DNA from: JBFHES01 sp041584015
GTDB taxonomy: Bacteria; Bacteroidota; Bacteroidia; Bacteroidales; M50B96
Reading direction: 5' to 3'
Assembly (NCBI GenBank): GCA_041584015.1
Contig: JBFHES010000097.1
Location: 1 to 15,224, forward strand
Length of the DNA: 15,224 bases
Shown here one piece after another: positions 1 to 6,214 of the stretch. Position 1 is the first letter of the stretch. Each line of letters begins with the position of its first letter. A model generated the notes under the pieces. It was not told the origin of the DNA and searched no databases. It worked only from the letters and a program-made list of their open reading frames with translations. The translations under genes were made by a program, and so were the position numbers.

Positions 1-294
1 ACCCATTAGCGGATCTACCAATGCCATTTTTAGGCCATCAGCCAAAAGAGAAGGGGTTAATTCACCTTGAGCCTCCACCATATCGAAGGCTTTAATTAAT
101 CCAAATGTTCGACCCAGGAAACCCCAGGCAACTGCAAACCAGGAAATTGATTTAATCATTTCAATGGTTTTGTAGTTTTCGGTTTTGTTTAATAAGGCTC
201 GCACAAATAGCACCACAATCACAATAAAAGCTATTGCAATGGTGTAGGTGAAGATGGGGCCTCCGTCGTTCATTTTTCCAAGTAATCCTGTCAT
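1..294 (-). CDS. MotA/TolQ/ExbB proton channel family protein (partial, N-terminal 98 residues)
   Basis: Translating the minus strand from the ATG at 294 gives 98 open codons to the window edge. It begins MTGLLGKMNDGG and is followed by a hydrophobic helix (about residues 14-33, FTYTIAIAFIVIVVLFVRAL). A short cytoplasmic-type stretch follows (NKTENYKTIEMIKSI), then a second hydrophobic segment (WFAVAWGFLGRTFGLIKAF) and a GLKMALVDPLMG motif. The arrangement of a first helix, a loop, and a GL-K-MAL-x-x-P/T-L-x-G stretch is typical of Bacteroidota MotA/TolQ/ExbB-family proteins. These normally form an inner-membrane proton channel with an ExbD/TolR partner. The C-terminal half and any ExbD partner would lie left of the window, so the family call rests on about half the protein. 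There is no clear Shine-Dalgarno sequence, which is normal in this phylum. Confidence 0.6.
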   Translation of the reverse strand, partial: MTGLLGKMNDGGPIFTYTIAIAFIVIVVLFVRALLNKTENYKTIEMIKSISWFAVAWGFLGRTFGLIKAFDMVEAQGELTPSLLADGLKMALVDPLMG

Positions 295-323
295 GATTTT
301 TTTATTTTGAGTTAATACCGATT

Positions 324-331
324 CAAATGTA
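324..331 (-). promoter_or_regulatory. possible -7 promoter box for the ExbB-like gene
   Basis: On the minus strand this reads TACATTTG, a full match to the Bacteroidota TAnnTTTG -7 consensus, about 30 bases upstream of the ATG at 294. A TTTA sits about 18 bases further upstream where a -33 TTTG is expected, so the upstream half is imperfect. A second TAnnTTTG match (TAAATTTG, minus strand, 393-400) has no -33 partner. Confidence 0.3.
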
Positions 332-506
332 CGGTAGAAACTCTATGCCTAAATTTAATTGCGACAGATGAAACTTTCTGTTCGGGTTTTAACAAATTTA
401 GTTTAATAAAGCGTAATTTCAGTGCTCTTTGGTAACAAGAAGTGCTAATCCTGTTATTCATCGAAAAAAGAGCAAGGCTAGCGTATTTTTCTTTAATATT
501 GTTCAA

Positions 507-1574
507 GTGAAGCTGATCAAACACATACATCCGAAATTAATTCTTTTTCATACGCTGTTTTGGATTGCGGTGTGGTTTTTCTTTTTTTACTTTTTTAGCT
601 ACAACTCCGATAATCCGGAGTATGCTCTTTGGTTTTCCAGTGGCTTGCTTCCATTAACCATAGCCGTAACTTACTTTGTAAACTATCGGCTTGTTCCAAA
701 TTATTTGTTTACTCGTAAATATTTGAAACTGATAGTCTATAGTTTTTACACATTGGTTTTCTCATCGTACATAATTACCCTGCTCATATATACCTGCCTA
801 ATTTTTATATTGAAATTCAACACCAACCTAATGCCACCAATGAGTAAGAATTTCTTTTTTATTCTATTATTGGTATTCCTTGTGGTTGGAATAATAAGCT
901 TTGTGAGTGTTCTAAGTCAGAACTTTAAAACAGCAACTGCAAACAAGGAATTGCAAAATAAAATTCTGGAAACTCAACTTCAATTAAAAGATCAGGAGTT
1001 GCACTATCTAAAGCGTCAGCTTCATCCGCATTTTTTATTCAATACTTTAAATACCATTTATGGTTTTGCTTTAAAGCAGTCGCAGCAAACACCCGAAATA
1101 ATTCTGAAACTATCAAACTTGCTCGATTACATTTTGTATCAGGTAAACAAACCTATGGTGAGCCTTAAGGAGGAAGTGCTGCATATTAAGGAGTATATTG
1201 AGTTAGAGAAAATCAGATTTCAGGACAACCTAAGAGTAAAGTTTATTGCCAGCGAAATTGATGAAAGGATACAGGTAGCCCCCATGCTGCTAATTCCGTT
1301 TGTTGAAAATGCCTTCAAACATGGAAGTATAGTTAATGACTTTCTGCGTTTGGAAATAGAAATTATGATGGATGATAATCAGATGACCTTTAAAATCAGC
1401 AATACATTTATCGAATCGAAGGAAGAAGCGATAAGTGGAGGAATTGGACTGGAAAATATTCGAAAACGATTGGATCTGAATTACGCAAACAATTACAGTT
1501 TAAAGGCACAAGTGACAGACAACTGGTATAATCTCGAATTAAAAATTCATGAATTAAAATCAATAGCCAATTAA
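507..1574 (+). CDS. LytS-type sensor histidine kinase (His_kinase/HATPase_c)
   Basis: Inner-membrane sensor kinase of the LytS/YehU class that partners LytTR regulators. Numbering from the GTG at 507 (355 residues): four hydrophobic segments in the first ~140 residues (LFHTLFWIAVWFFFFYFF, then helices near 45-58, 75-105 and 116-138). A coiled stretch rich in Q, L and K follows. The phosphoacceptor motif LKRQLHPHFLFNTLN has its HPH at 173-175. The ATP-binding domain shows the N-box PFVENAFKHG (Asn268) and the G-box SGGIGLENIRKRL (311 onwards). The open frame extends upstream to a TTG at 429, but those 26 residues look unlike family N-termini. Starting at 507 puts the first helix about 10 residues from the N-terminus, as is usual, and a 7/8 match to the -7 box (484-491) lies just upstream. 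The stimulus is unknown. Confidence 0.88.
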   Translation: MKLIKHIHPKLILFHTLFWIAVWFFFFYFFSYNSDNPEYALWFSSGLLPLTIAVTYFVNYRLVPNYLFTRKYLKLIVYSFYTLVFSSYIITLLIYTCLIFILKFNTNLMPPMSKNFFFILLLVFLVVGIISFVSVLSQNFKTATANKELQNKILETQLQLKDQELHYLKRQLHPHFLFNTLNTIYGFALKQSQQTPEIILKLSNLLDYILYQVNKPMVSLKEEVLHIKEYIELEKIRFQDNLRVKFIASEIDERIQVAPMLLIPFVENAFKHGSIVNDFLRLEIEIMMDDNQMTFKISNTFIESKEEAISGGIGLENIRKRLDLNYANNYSLKAQVTDNWYNLELKIHELKSIAN

Positions 1575-1660
1575 ACGTTTTAGCAGTTTGAGGATGCAAT
1601 GGTAATTGATAAAAAATAGAATAGCACTTAATGGTTTATATTTTAGTTTAAAAGTCAGTC

Positions 1661-1701
1661 GGGTTTGGGCGGATAGCCCAATTATGAGATTAATTAGGAC
1701 A
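1661..1701. repeat. palindromic repeat, copy A (family also at 11429)
   Basis: The core TTGGGC-GGATA-GCCCAA is a 6-bp perfect inverted repeat with a 5-base loop, followed by an AT-rich tail ending in ATTAGGACA. A diverged copy with the same order of motifs, including the AGGACA tail, lies at 11429-11469 in another intergenic region. This copy sits in the gap between the sensor kinase and the response regulator, ending 22 bases before the regulator's ATG. Function is unknown; it could be a REP-type repeat or an RNA hairpin in the regulator's leader. Confidence 0.55.
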
Positions 1702-1723
1702 GATTTAATTTAAAGCATTGGAG

Positions 1724-2437
1724 ATGAGTAAAAAGATTCGCTGTTTAATTGTAGATGATGAGATAATAGCAAGAGAAATTTTGGATGCTCATCTAAAGAA
1801 AATTGATGCCATTGAGGTGGTAGCCGATTGTAAAAGTGCCGTAGATGCTTTTAACGTAATCAATAATCAAAATATTGATTTGATTTTCCTTGATATTAAT
1901 ATGCCTGAAATATCCGGGCTTTCTTTTGCCAAATCGATTAATAAAAACATAAAGATAATTTTCACCACTGCCTATCGCGAATATGCCATTGATGGCTTCG
2001 ACCTGCAGGCCGTTGATTACCTGCTGAAACCAATTTCTTTTGAGCGCTTATTACAAAGTGTAAATAAGTACCTCAACGAAACGGTAGAACCCAGGCTGTT
2101 TGCATCAAATGAAATTATAAGTGAAAAAAGTGATTCATTCTTTGTACGCTCTGATCGTAAAATGATACGGATAGATTTTGCAGAAATTCAATTCATTGAA
2201 AGTCTGGCAGATTATATTAAAATTCATTTAACAGATAAGCAGGTAATTACCAGGGAAACCATCTCAAGTATTGAGGTGAAATTACCACAGAAAGACTTTA
2301 TACGTGTGCATCGCTCATTTATAGTAGCAAAACAATTCATAGATTCATTTACCAATGAATACATTGATATTGGAAATAGACAAATTCCAATTAGCCGAAG
2401 CTATAAGGAAAGTGTGTTGGATAGATTAAACGATTGA
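1724..2437 (+). CDS. LytTR-family DNA-binding response regulator
   Basis: Response regulator of 237 residues, the presumed partner of the upstream kinase. Residues 5-118 form a CheY-like receiver: acidic pair Asp11-Asp12, phosphoacceptor Asp57 in FLDINMPEISG, Thr81/Thr82, and the conserved Lys102 in LLKPISF. Residues about 139-234 form a LytTR domain (FFVRSDRKMIRIDFAEIQFIES, then RVHRSFIVAKQFI, with the family HRSF motif at 196-199). LytTR domains bind direct repeats upstream of target promoters. The ATG at 1724 is preferred over a TTG at 1718, since MSKKIRCLIVDDE is the normal family opening. The 149-bp gap from the kinase is long for this usually coupled pair and holds a palindromic repeat, so separate transcription or processing is possible. 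Targets cannot be read from the window. Confidence 0.92.
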   Translation: MSKKIRCLIVDDEIIAREILDAHLKKIDAIEVVADCKSAVDAFNVINNQNIDLIFLDINMPEISGLSFAKSINKNIKIIFTTAYREYAIDGFDLQAVDYLLKPISFERLLQSVNKYLNETVEPRLFASNEIISEKSDSFFVRSDRKMIRIDFAEIQFIESLADYIKIHLTDKQVITRETISSIEVKLPQKDFIRVHRSFIVAKQFIDSFTNEYIDIGNRQIPISRSYKESVLDRLND

Positions 2438-2498
2438 GGAAGCGTTGATATTAATGCTCCATAGTTAAGGATAACAAAACACCAAAGACCCCAGCATA

Positions 2499-2601
2499 TG
2501 GGTCAAAGACCCGATAGGCCGATCTCTTATTTAAAAGAGGATGTGACTGTTTGCCAATTCTTTCTTAAAGGAAATGTCCTTTGAATCGGGTCTTCGACCC
2601 A
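2499..2601. repeat. REPIN-like inverted-repeat element, copy 1
   Basis: The left end TGGGTCAAAGACCCGATA (2499-2516) and right end ATCGGGTCTTCGACCCA (2585-2601) are inverted copies of one another. Each end is itself a small palindrome (GGGTC, 3 bases, GACCC). The ~68-bp spacer contains a GACTGTTT core about 47 bases in, matching the spacers of copies at 5260 and 6032 in sequence, position and orientation. The element lies between the convergent response-regulator and M56 genes. A further half-palindrome (AAAGACCCC, near 2484) precedes it. The architecture matches REPINs, which are REP doublets moved by RAYT transposases, but no RAYT is visible here. Confidence 0.75.
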
Positions 2602-2641
2602 ATGCTAATTATGCAATACATACAACATTAGCAAAACCAAC

Positions 2642-2670
2642 TCACGGGGTGACATCAAGCCACCCCGTGA
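2642..2670. terminator. hairpin, likely bidirectional terminator
   Basis: The stem TCACGGGGTG / CACCCCGTGA is a perfect 10-bp GC-rich pairing with a 9-base loop (acatcaagc). It lies 28 bases beyond the stop of the M56 gene (minus strand) and about 200 bases beyond the response-regulator stop (plus strand), between convergent genes. U-tracts are weak on both sides (GATTTAAG on plus; GAGTTGGTTTTG on minus), so termination efficiency is uncertain. It also serves as a clear end marker for the M56 operon. Confidence 0.55.
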
Positions 2671-2698
2671 TTTAAGCAAAAATTGAGGTCAGGTCGAT

Positions 2699-4747
2699 CT
2701 AATTAAAATCTTCATCCACATTATTATGCGTTATGCGCAGCGGATATTTTTTTCGAAGTTCCTTTTGTAGCTTTGTTGGTAGTTCGCTGTATTTAAGGTC
2801 ATATTTCTTAAGCGCATATGTGTCTCTCAGACCATAGGCAACGCTGTAGGTCATGTTTACGAATGCTAAATAATCCTGGTATTCCGTTTTATTGTTCCAC
2901 TGAAATTGGGCAATGTAATCCGGGTGCTGGATCATAAACTCCCGGTACCTACTGCGGGTTTTCTGAAGATTATCGCTGGCCGAGAACTTTATTAGTCGGT
3001 CGCCAACTTCTTTCTCATCCATCATTTTTGCGCCATCTGCTTCTGTTGGAGGCAACTTTTGCGGAATAGCGGTTAGGTGATAATGCAGTCGAGAGGTATT
3101 GCTTTCGGGCAGCACGGCATAAGCTACTTTGTAAAGTTTCATTTGGCGTAATACCTGAAACAGATCATAAACAGCTTTCATGTGTGTGTTCTTATCCACA
3201 TACAATCGGGTTGTAATGTAGGGTTTGTCGAGCACGTTAAATTGGTTTACACGTTTTTGTATGGTTTCACTAAGCGTTGCCAGGCTGCATCTTTTTCTGT
3301 CAACAAAATATTTATCATCGTACACCCAAATATTGAAGATGTACTTTGCCTGATCTAAAATTTTGCTTTCACTCATGCGTGGCACCTGAATATCCGTGTA
3401 GGCATCCGGAACCAATACTTCAAAAGAATTAGCATATTCCGTTTTTAGGTACACGGAAGCTTCCGTTTTGTTCCACCAGATTTTTAGTTTATCGCCAACA
3501 AACTCATAGGGCAAGGTTTCTTGTTTTTTACCATGCTTCATAATAATGAATTGGTTCTTGGTAATTTCAATGTCCAGGTCAATAACATTTACATGATCCA
3601 ATTTCTCAAGAACTGATAGTTGTTTGCCTTCAAAACTGAGCAAACTTCCAAAAGTTCCTTGTTGCGTATTTTTCCAGATACCATCGAAGTTCGCACTTTT
3701 AGTTATTCCAAAGTTGGTGTAATTAAACACCGGGCTTTTAATGGTTAGGTTCGAAAAAAGGAAAAAGATAATTAAAGCCGTTGGTATAATGAGCAAGGCT
3801 TTTAGTTTTGCGGGAAATCCCGATTTATTTTTTGTCATCATGGCTATACGTTTTTTAATGAATAATAAATTAAAATTGTTTACCAACTCTACTGAGCGGA
3901 TGCTGATTAATTGACTCAAGAGCAGTGATTGGTAATCAAATAATTCGAATCCCTGTTTAACAACTTTGCTATCGGCAATGTATTCGTGTGTTGTTTTTAT
4001 GGCCTTTTGCAGTTGCCAAACCATAGGATTAAACCATTGAAAAACGGTAAGTACATGTGCCAGGTAAAGATCGATTGAGTGTCTTTGGCTAACATGTACT
4101 TTTTCGTGGGCTAATATTTGCTCAAATTCTTTGAGCGTAGTCGCTTCTTTATTTACAAAAATGTACCTAAAGAATGAGAAGGGTGGAATTTCATTGTTTA
4201 GTAAAATCAGCCTGTGGCCTTTGTCTTTTAGCTTTGGATTACGCTTTATTATGCGGAATAAGCTCCATGTTAGTACTAACAAACGAATAAGAAAGAATGC
4301 CACTCCGGCAAAGTAAATCAGCAGAATTATTTTTGCTGTGCTCACAGAGCGTAAGAAACTTTGCTCTGGATCCGTTAAACCGGATGCTTCTAAGGTATTG
4401 CTTGTTATTGAGTCTGTATTATCTTCAAATAGTTCGCTTCCTTCGAACTGTGCAGATTGATATTTACGGTATGGATTGCTTGCAAAATCAGGTTCCGTTG
4501 AGGCAATTAGTTCTGAATAGTAAGCCCTGAATTTCCCAATCTCGCTTATGGGTTCTTCTAGTTTATTAGACGAAACATGAATGGATATGTGAATAAAAGG
4601 TAGTACCAGGGAGCAAGCAATAATGCTGATTAAATAAATGCGATTAAAATTAAAGTAAGTCTCTTTGCTGAAGAAGAGAGCATACACCAGAAATAGTATC
4701 GACAGACACAGTCCGGTCTCAAACAGATATAGCAGAAAGGTTATCAT
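2699..4747 (-). CDS. M56-family (BlaR1-like) sensor metallopeptidase with ExbD/TolR-like periplasmic segment
   Basis: Membrane-embedded zinc protease of 682 residues that presumably inactivates the BlaI repressor encoded 23 bp upstream. Hydrophobic helices lie near 2-26, 36-57, 138-165 and 316-333. The zinc motif HEKVH is at 214-218 (H214, E215, H218), followed by the conserved WFNPMVW (238-244) and HEYIADSKVV (254-263) of M56. Beyond the last helix there is no beta-lactam-binding domain. Instead 353-434 looks beta-rich (FDGIWKNTQQG onward). Residues about 468-548 resemble the periplasmic fold of ExbD/TolR: a strand, VDRKRCSLATLSETI, then ITTRLYVDKNTHMKAVYDLF and KVAYAVLP. A helical basic tail follows. 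The natural ligand is therefore probably not a beta-lactam. Start: MITFLLYLFETGL is the usual family opening. The ExbD resemblance is from pattern only. Confidence 0.85.
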   Translation of the reverse strand: MITFLLYLFETGLCLSILFLVYALFFSKETYFNFNRIYLISIIACSLVLPFIHISIHVSSNKLEEPISEIGKFRAYYSELIASTEPDFASNPYRKYQSAQFEGSELFEDNTDSITSNTLEASGLTDPEQSFLRSVSTAKIILLIYFAGVAFFLIRLLVLTWSLFRIIKRNPKLKDKGHRLILLNNEIPPFSFFRYIFVNKEATTLKEFEQILAHEKVHVSQRHSIDLYLAHVLTVFQWFNPMVWQLQKAIKTTHEYIADSKVVKQGFELFDYQSLLLSQLISIRSVELVNNFNLLFIKKRIAMMTKNKSGFPAKLKALLIIPTALIIFFLFSNLTIKSPVFNYTNFGITKSANFDGIWKNTQQGTFGSLLSFEGKQLSVLEKLDHVNVIDLDIEITKNQFIIMKHGKKQETLPYEFVGDKLKIWWNKTEASVYLKTEYANSFEVLVPDAYTDIQVPRMSESKILDQAKYIFNIWVYDDKYFVDRKRCSLATLSETIQKRVNQFNVLDKPYITTRLYVDKNTHMKAVYDLFQVLRQMKLYKVAYAVLPESNTSRLHYHLTAIPQKLPPTEADGAKMMDEKEVGDRLIKFSASDNLQKTRSRYREFMIQHPDYIAQFQWNNKTEYQDYLAFVNMTYSVAYGLRDTYALKKYDLKYSELPTKLQKELRKKYPLRITHNNVDEDFN

Positions 4748-4770
4748 AACATGCGTTTTAACAGATTAAG

Positions 4771-5151
4771 TTATTGGGCATCTTTCTTTTGCTTTTTAAT
4801 TGCTTCCAGCATTTTTAATACTTCATCAACTTCATGTTCATTTAGCTCTTTACTCTCAGAAAAAAAGTTGACAACACTTTTAAAGGAATTATTAAAGTAC
4901 TTGCTCACCAAACTATTCATTTGCGTTTTGCTGTATTCTTCCTTTGTTATTAATGGAAAGTATTGATAGGTATTTCCATATTTTTTGAAGGAAACAATTT
5001 CCTTTTTTACCAAAACGCGTACAATCGTAGATACAGAATTGTAGGGTGGTTTTGGATCAGGATACATCTCCTGAATGTCTTTAATGAACCCTTCGTTTAT
5101 CTCCCAAAGGATCTGCATTATCTTTTCTTCTGCTTTTGTTAATGTAATCAT
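4771..5151 (-). CDS. BlaI/MecI-family transcriptional repressor
   Basis: Dimeric winged-helix repressor of 126 residues, normal for the family. The N-terminal domain (MITLTKAEEKIMQILWEINEG onward) carries the recognition-helix stretch PYNSVSTIVRVLVKK (36-50) and the wing FKKYGNTYQYFPLITKEEY (55-73). The C-terminal dimerisation helices include SVVNFFSE. Asn95-Phe96 there lines up with the Asn-Phe bond cut in staphylococcal BlaI and MecI, so proteolytic release by the co-transcribed M56 protease is plausible. It is the first gene of the operon; the M56 start lies 23 bp downstream. The promoter is overlapped by dyads that are probably its own operators, implying autorepression. Targets outside the operon are not visible. 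Confidence 0.92.
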   Translation of the reverse strand: MITLTKAEEKIMQILWEINEGFIKDIQEMYPDPKPPYNSVSTIVRVLVKKEIVSFKKYGNTYQYFPLITKEEYSKTQMNSLVSKYFNNSFKSVVNFFSESKELNEHEVDEVLKMLEAIKKQKKDAQ

Positions 5152-5179
5152 TACTCTTGAGTTTAATTTATCAGCACTA

Positions 5180-5210
5180 CAAACTTATAACTTAATTTTA
5201 AGTTACGCAA
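5180..5210 (-). promoter_or_regulatory. promoter of the blaI-M56 operon
   Basis: On the minus strand the -33 element TTG (complement of 5208-5210) is followed after 20 bases by TAAGTTTG (complement of 5180-5187), a full match to TAnnTTTG. The predicted transcript start is about 20-25 bases before the ATG at 5151. The space between the two elements is filled by an operator dyad (5189-5204), as expected for a repressed promoter. Confidence 0.6.
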
Positions 5211-5244
5211 CTTATTTATAAGTTATTTAACTTAGTTATAAATA
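5189..5244. promoter_or_regulatory. phased operator array for the BlaI-type repressor
   Basis: Two perfect dyads share the form AACTTA-N4-TAAGTT: AACTTAATTTTAAGTT (5189-5204) and AACTTATTTATAAGTT (5209-5224). A third, degenerate unit, AACTTAGTTATAAATA (5229-5244), keeps only the left half-site. Their centres are exactly 20 bp apart, about two helical turns, which would place dimers on one face of the DNA. Site 1 lies between the -33 and -7 elements and site 2 covers the -33. No other DNA-binding protein gene is adjacent, so BlaI is the natural ligand by inference. Confidence 0.6.
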
Positions 5245-5259
5245 TTGAGCTGAGTATTT

Positions 5260-5360
5260 TGGGTCTAAGACCCGATATTACGATGTTTTATAGCAAGAGC
5301 TTAACTGTTGGTTTAATTTTCATTTCTAAACATGAAACGCTAAATCGGGTCTTTGACCCA
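5260..5360. repeat. REPIN-like inverted-repeat element, copy 2
   Basis: Left end TGGGTCTAAGACCCGATA (5260-5277), right end ATCGGGTCTTTGACCCA (5344-5360), with a ~66-bp spacer containing AACTGTTGG about 44 bases in. Ends, size and spacer core match the copies at 2499 and 6032. It sits 16 bp upstream of the operator array of the blaI operon and upstream of the small membrane-protein gene at 5575, in the same orientation as copy 3 on the other side of that gene. The remainder of 5152-5465 shows no gene. Confidence 0.78.
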
Positions 5361-5465
5361 AAAATAAATGGTTTTTATATTTTGTTGATAACATCATATT
5401 AAGCTGAATCCTTTAGATATTCTGTATTATTTCGTTAATTGCATTACATTTTCGTTGGTAAAATT

Positions 5466-5588
5466 ATGAACGAAACAATTAATGATTTAAGACATTTTGC
5501 TTCTACCTCAACTAAAGAATCAAATAATATGTTACCTACAATCGGATTTATTTATGGGTTAAATCTAGTAAGCGATGACAAAAATTAA
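5466..5588 (+). CDS. possible 40-residue ORF overlapping the next gene's start
   Basis: ATG at 5466 opens 40 codons (MNETINDLRHFASTSTKESN and on to LVSDDKN), ending at TAA 5588. It overlaps the first 14 bases of the membrane-protein gene at 5575 in a different frame. The amino-acid composition looks protein-like but matches nothing I recognise. The overlap could allow translational coupling. A chance ORF is equally likely, because the stretch is short and no ribosome-binding site stands out. Confidence 0.22.
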   Translation: MNETINDLRHFASTSTKESNNMLPTIGFIYGLNLVSDDKN

Positions 5589-6021
5589 GATCACGCGAGT
5601 GAACGAAAAAATAAATGCCCAAAGAACAATAGCTATTTATCTTGATGAAGAGCTGGTAGGGACTATTGCCAACGGAAGGAGCGAGGAGATGTCGATAACT
5701 CCAGGAAAACATACGCTAAGAGCAAGGATTGATTGGTGTGGAAGTGTAAATTTGCCATTTGAACTTTTAGAAGGTGAAAGAAAAGAATTTACATTATCTG
5801 CGTTTGTTGCTGCCACTAGACTGTATAAATATTTAAAGATTGTAGTTCCCTTTTCGATAGGACTAGCAATAGTTGTTTTAACCTTGAATAAATTCATGGA
5901 AATGAATTTAGAAAACTGGTTAATGATAATTGCAATACCAGTAAGCATACCACTTTTGCTCATATTTTATTATCTAACCATTGGAAAAAATAAATATTTA
6001 GTACTGAAGCATTCCGAATAA
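5575..6021 (+). CDS. hypothetical membrane protein with PEGA-like N-terminal domain
   Basis: 148 residues, not recognised as a named family. The first ~75 residues look like a small beta-sandwich: IYLDEELVGTIANG, then MSITPGKHTLRARIDWCG, then LLEGERKEFTLSAF. The pattern of a short strand with a charged turn followed by 'l.pGkHtlrari' resembles PEGA-type and surface carbohydrate-binding-like domains. Two hydrophobic helices follow (about 87-107 and 114-136) with a short charged C-terminus. There is no signal peptide, so the N-terminal domain is probably cytoplasmic if both helices span the membrane. The ATG is fixed by an in-frame TAA two codons upstream. The gene is bracketed by two repeat elements in the same orientation (5260-5360 and 6032-6134), with only 10 bp between its stop and the second. 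Confidence 0.7.
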   Translation: MTKIKITRVNEKINAQRTIAIYLDEELVGTIANGRSEEMSITPGKHTLRARIDWCGSVNLPFELLEGERKEFTLSAFVAATRLYKYLKIVVPFSIGLAIVVLTLNKFMEMNLENWLMIIAIPVSIPLLLIFYYLTIGKNKYLVLKHSE

Positions 6022-6031
6022 AAACCGACAC

Positions 6032-6134
6032 AGGGTCTAAGACCCGATAGCCTCATCGAGCATTGAGGAACAGTGTGATTGTTCTTGCAGTTTTTATTTT
6101 TATAACTGAAATAATGAATCGGGTCATTGACCCA
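6032..6134. repeat. REPIN-like inverted-repeat element, copy 3
   Basis: Left end AGGGTCTAAGACCCGATA (6032-6049), right end ATCGGGTCATTGACCCA (6118-6134), with a ~68-bp spacer containing GTGATTGTTC about 46 bases in. Same size, ends and orientation as the copies at 2499 and 5260. It begins 10 bp after the stop codon of the membrane-protein gene and ends 80 bp before the start of the secreted-protein gene, so it could also fold in the 3' UTR of the former. Confidence 0.78.
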
Positions 6135-6177
6135 AAATACTGATCATTTTAAGTTTCACAATAAACTGGAATTATCA

Positions 6178-6185
6178 TAACTTTA
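6178..6185 (+). promoter_or_regulatory. weak -7 box upstream of the GloVer-repeat gene
   Basis: TAACTTTA matches seven of the eight positions of TAnnTTTG and lies about 30 bases before the ATG at 6215. A TTTC occurs 20 bases upstream in place of TTTG. Both halves are imperfect. Confidence 0.25.
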
Positions 6186-6214
6186 GGTCTGCTAACCAAT
6201 CTATTGCTGGAACT

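Noticed and set aside
429..506. TTG-initiated 26-residue extension of the sensor kinase
   Set aside because: The extension (TRSANPVIHRKKSKAS...) does not look like a family N-terminus; the GTG at 507 gives the usual short N-terminus before the first helix.
312..530. 72-codon minus-strand ORF overlapping the kinase start
   Set aside because: It lies antisense to the kinase N-terminus and across the ExbB-gene promoter region, has no recognisable pattern, and its translation looks random.
4131..4966. Plus-strand ORFs of 61-77 codons across the M56 and blaI genes
   Set aside because: Antisense shadows of two clearly conserved proteins; no ribosome-binding or domain signal.
2499..6134. CRISPR array from the repeated GGGTC...GACCC units
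   Set aside because: The repeats are paired and inverted, sit kilobases apart, have homologous instead of unique spacers, and no cas genes are present.
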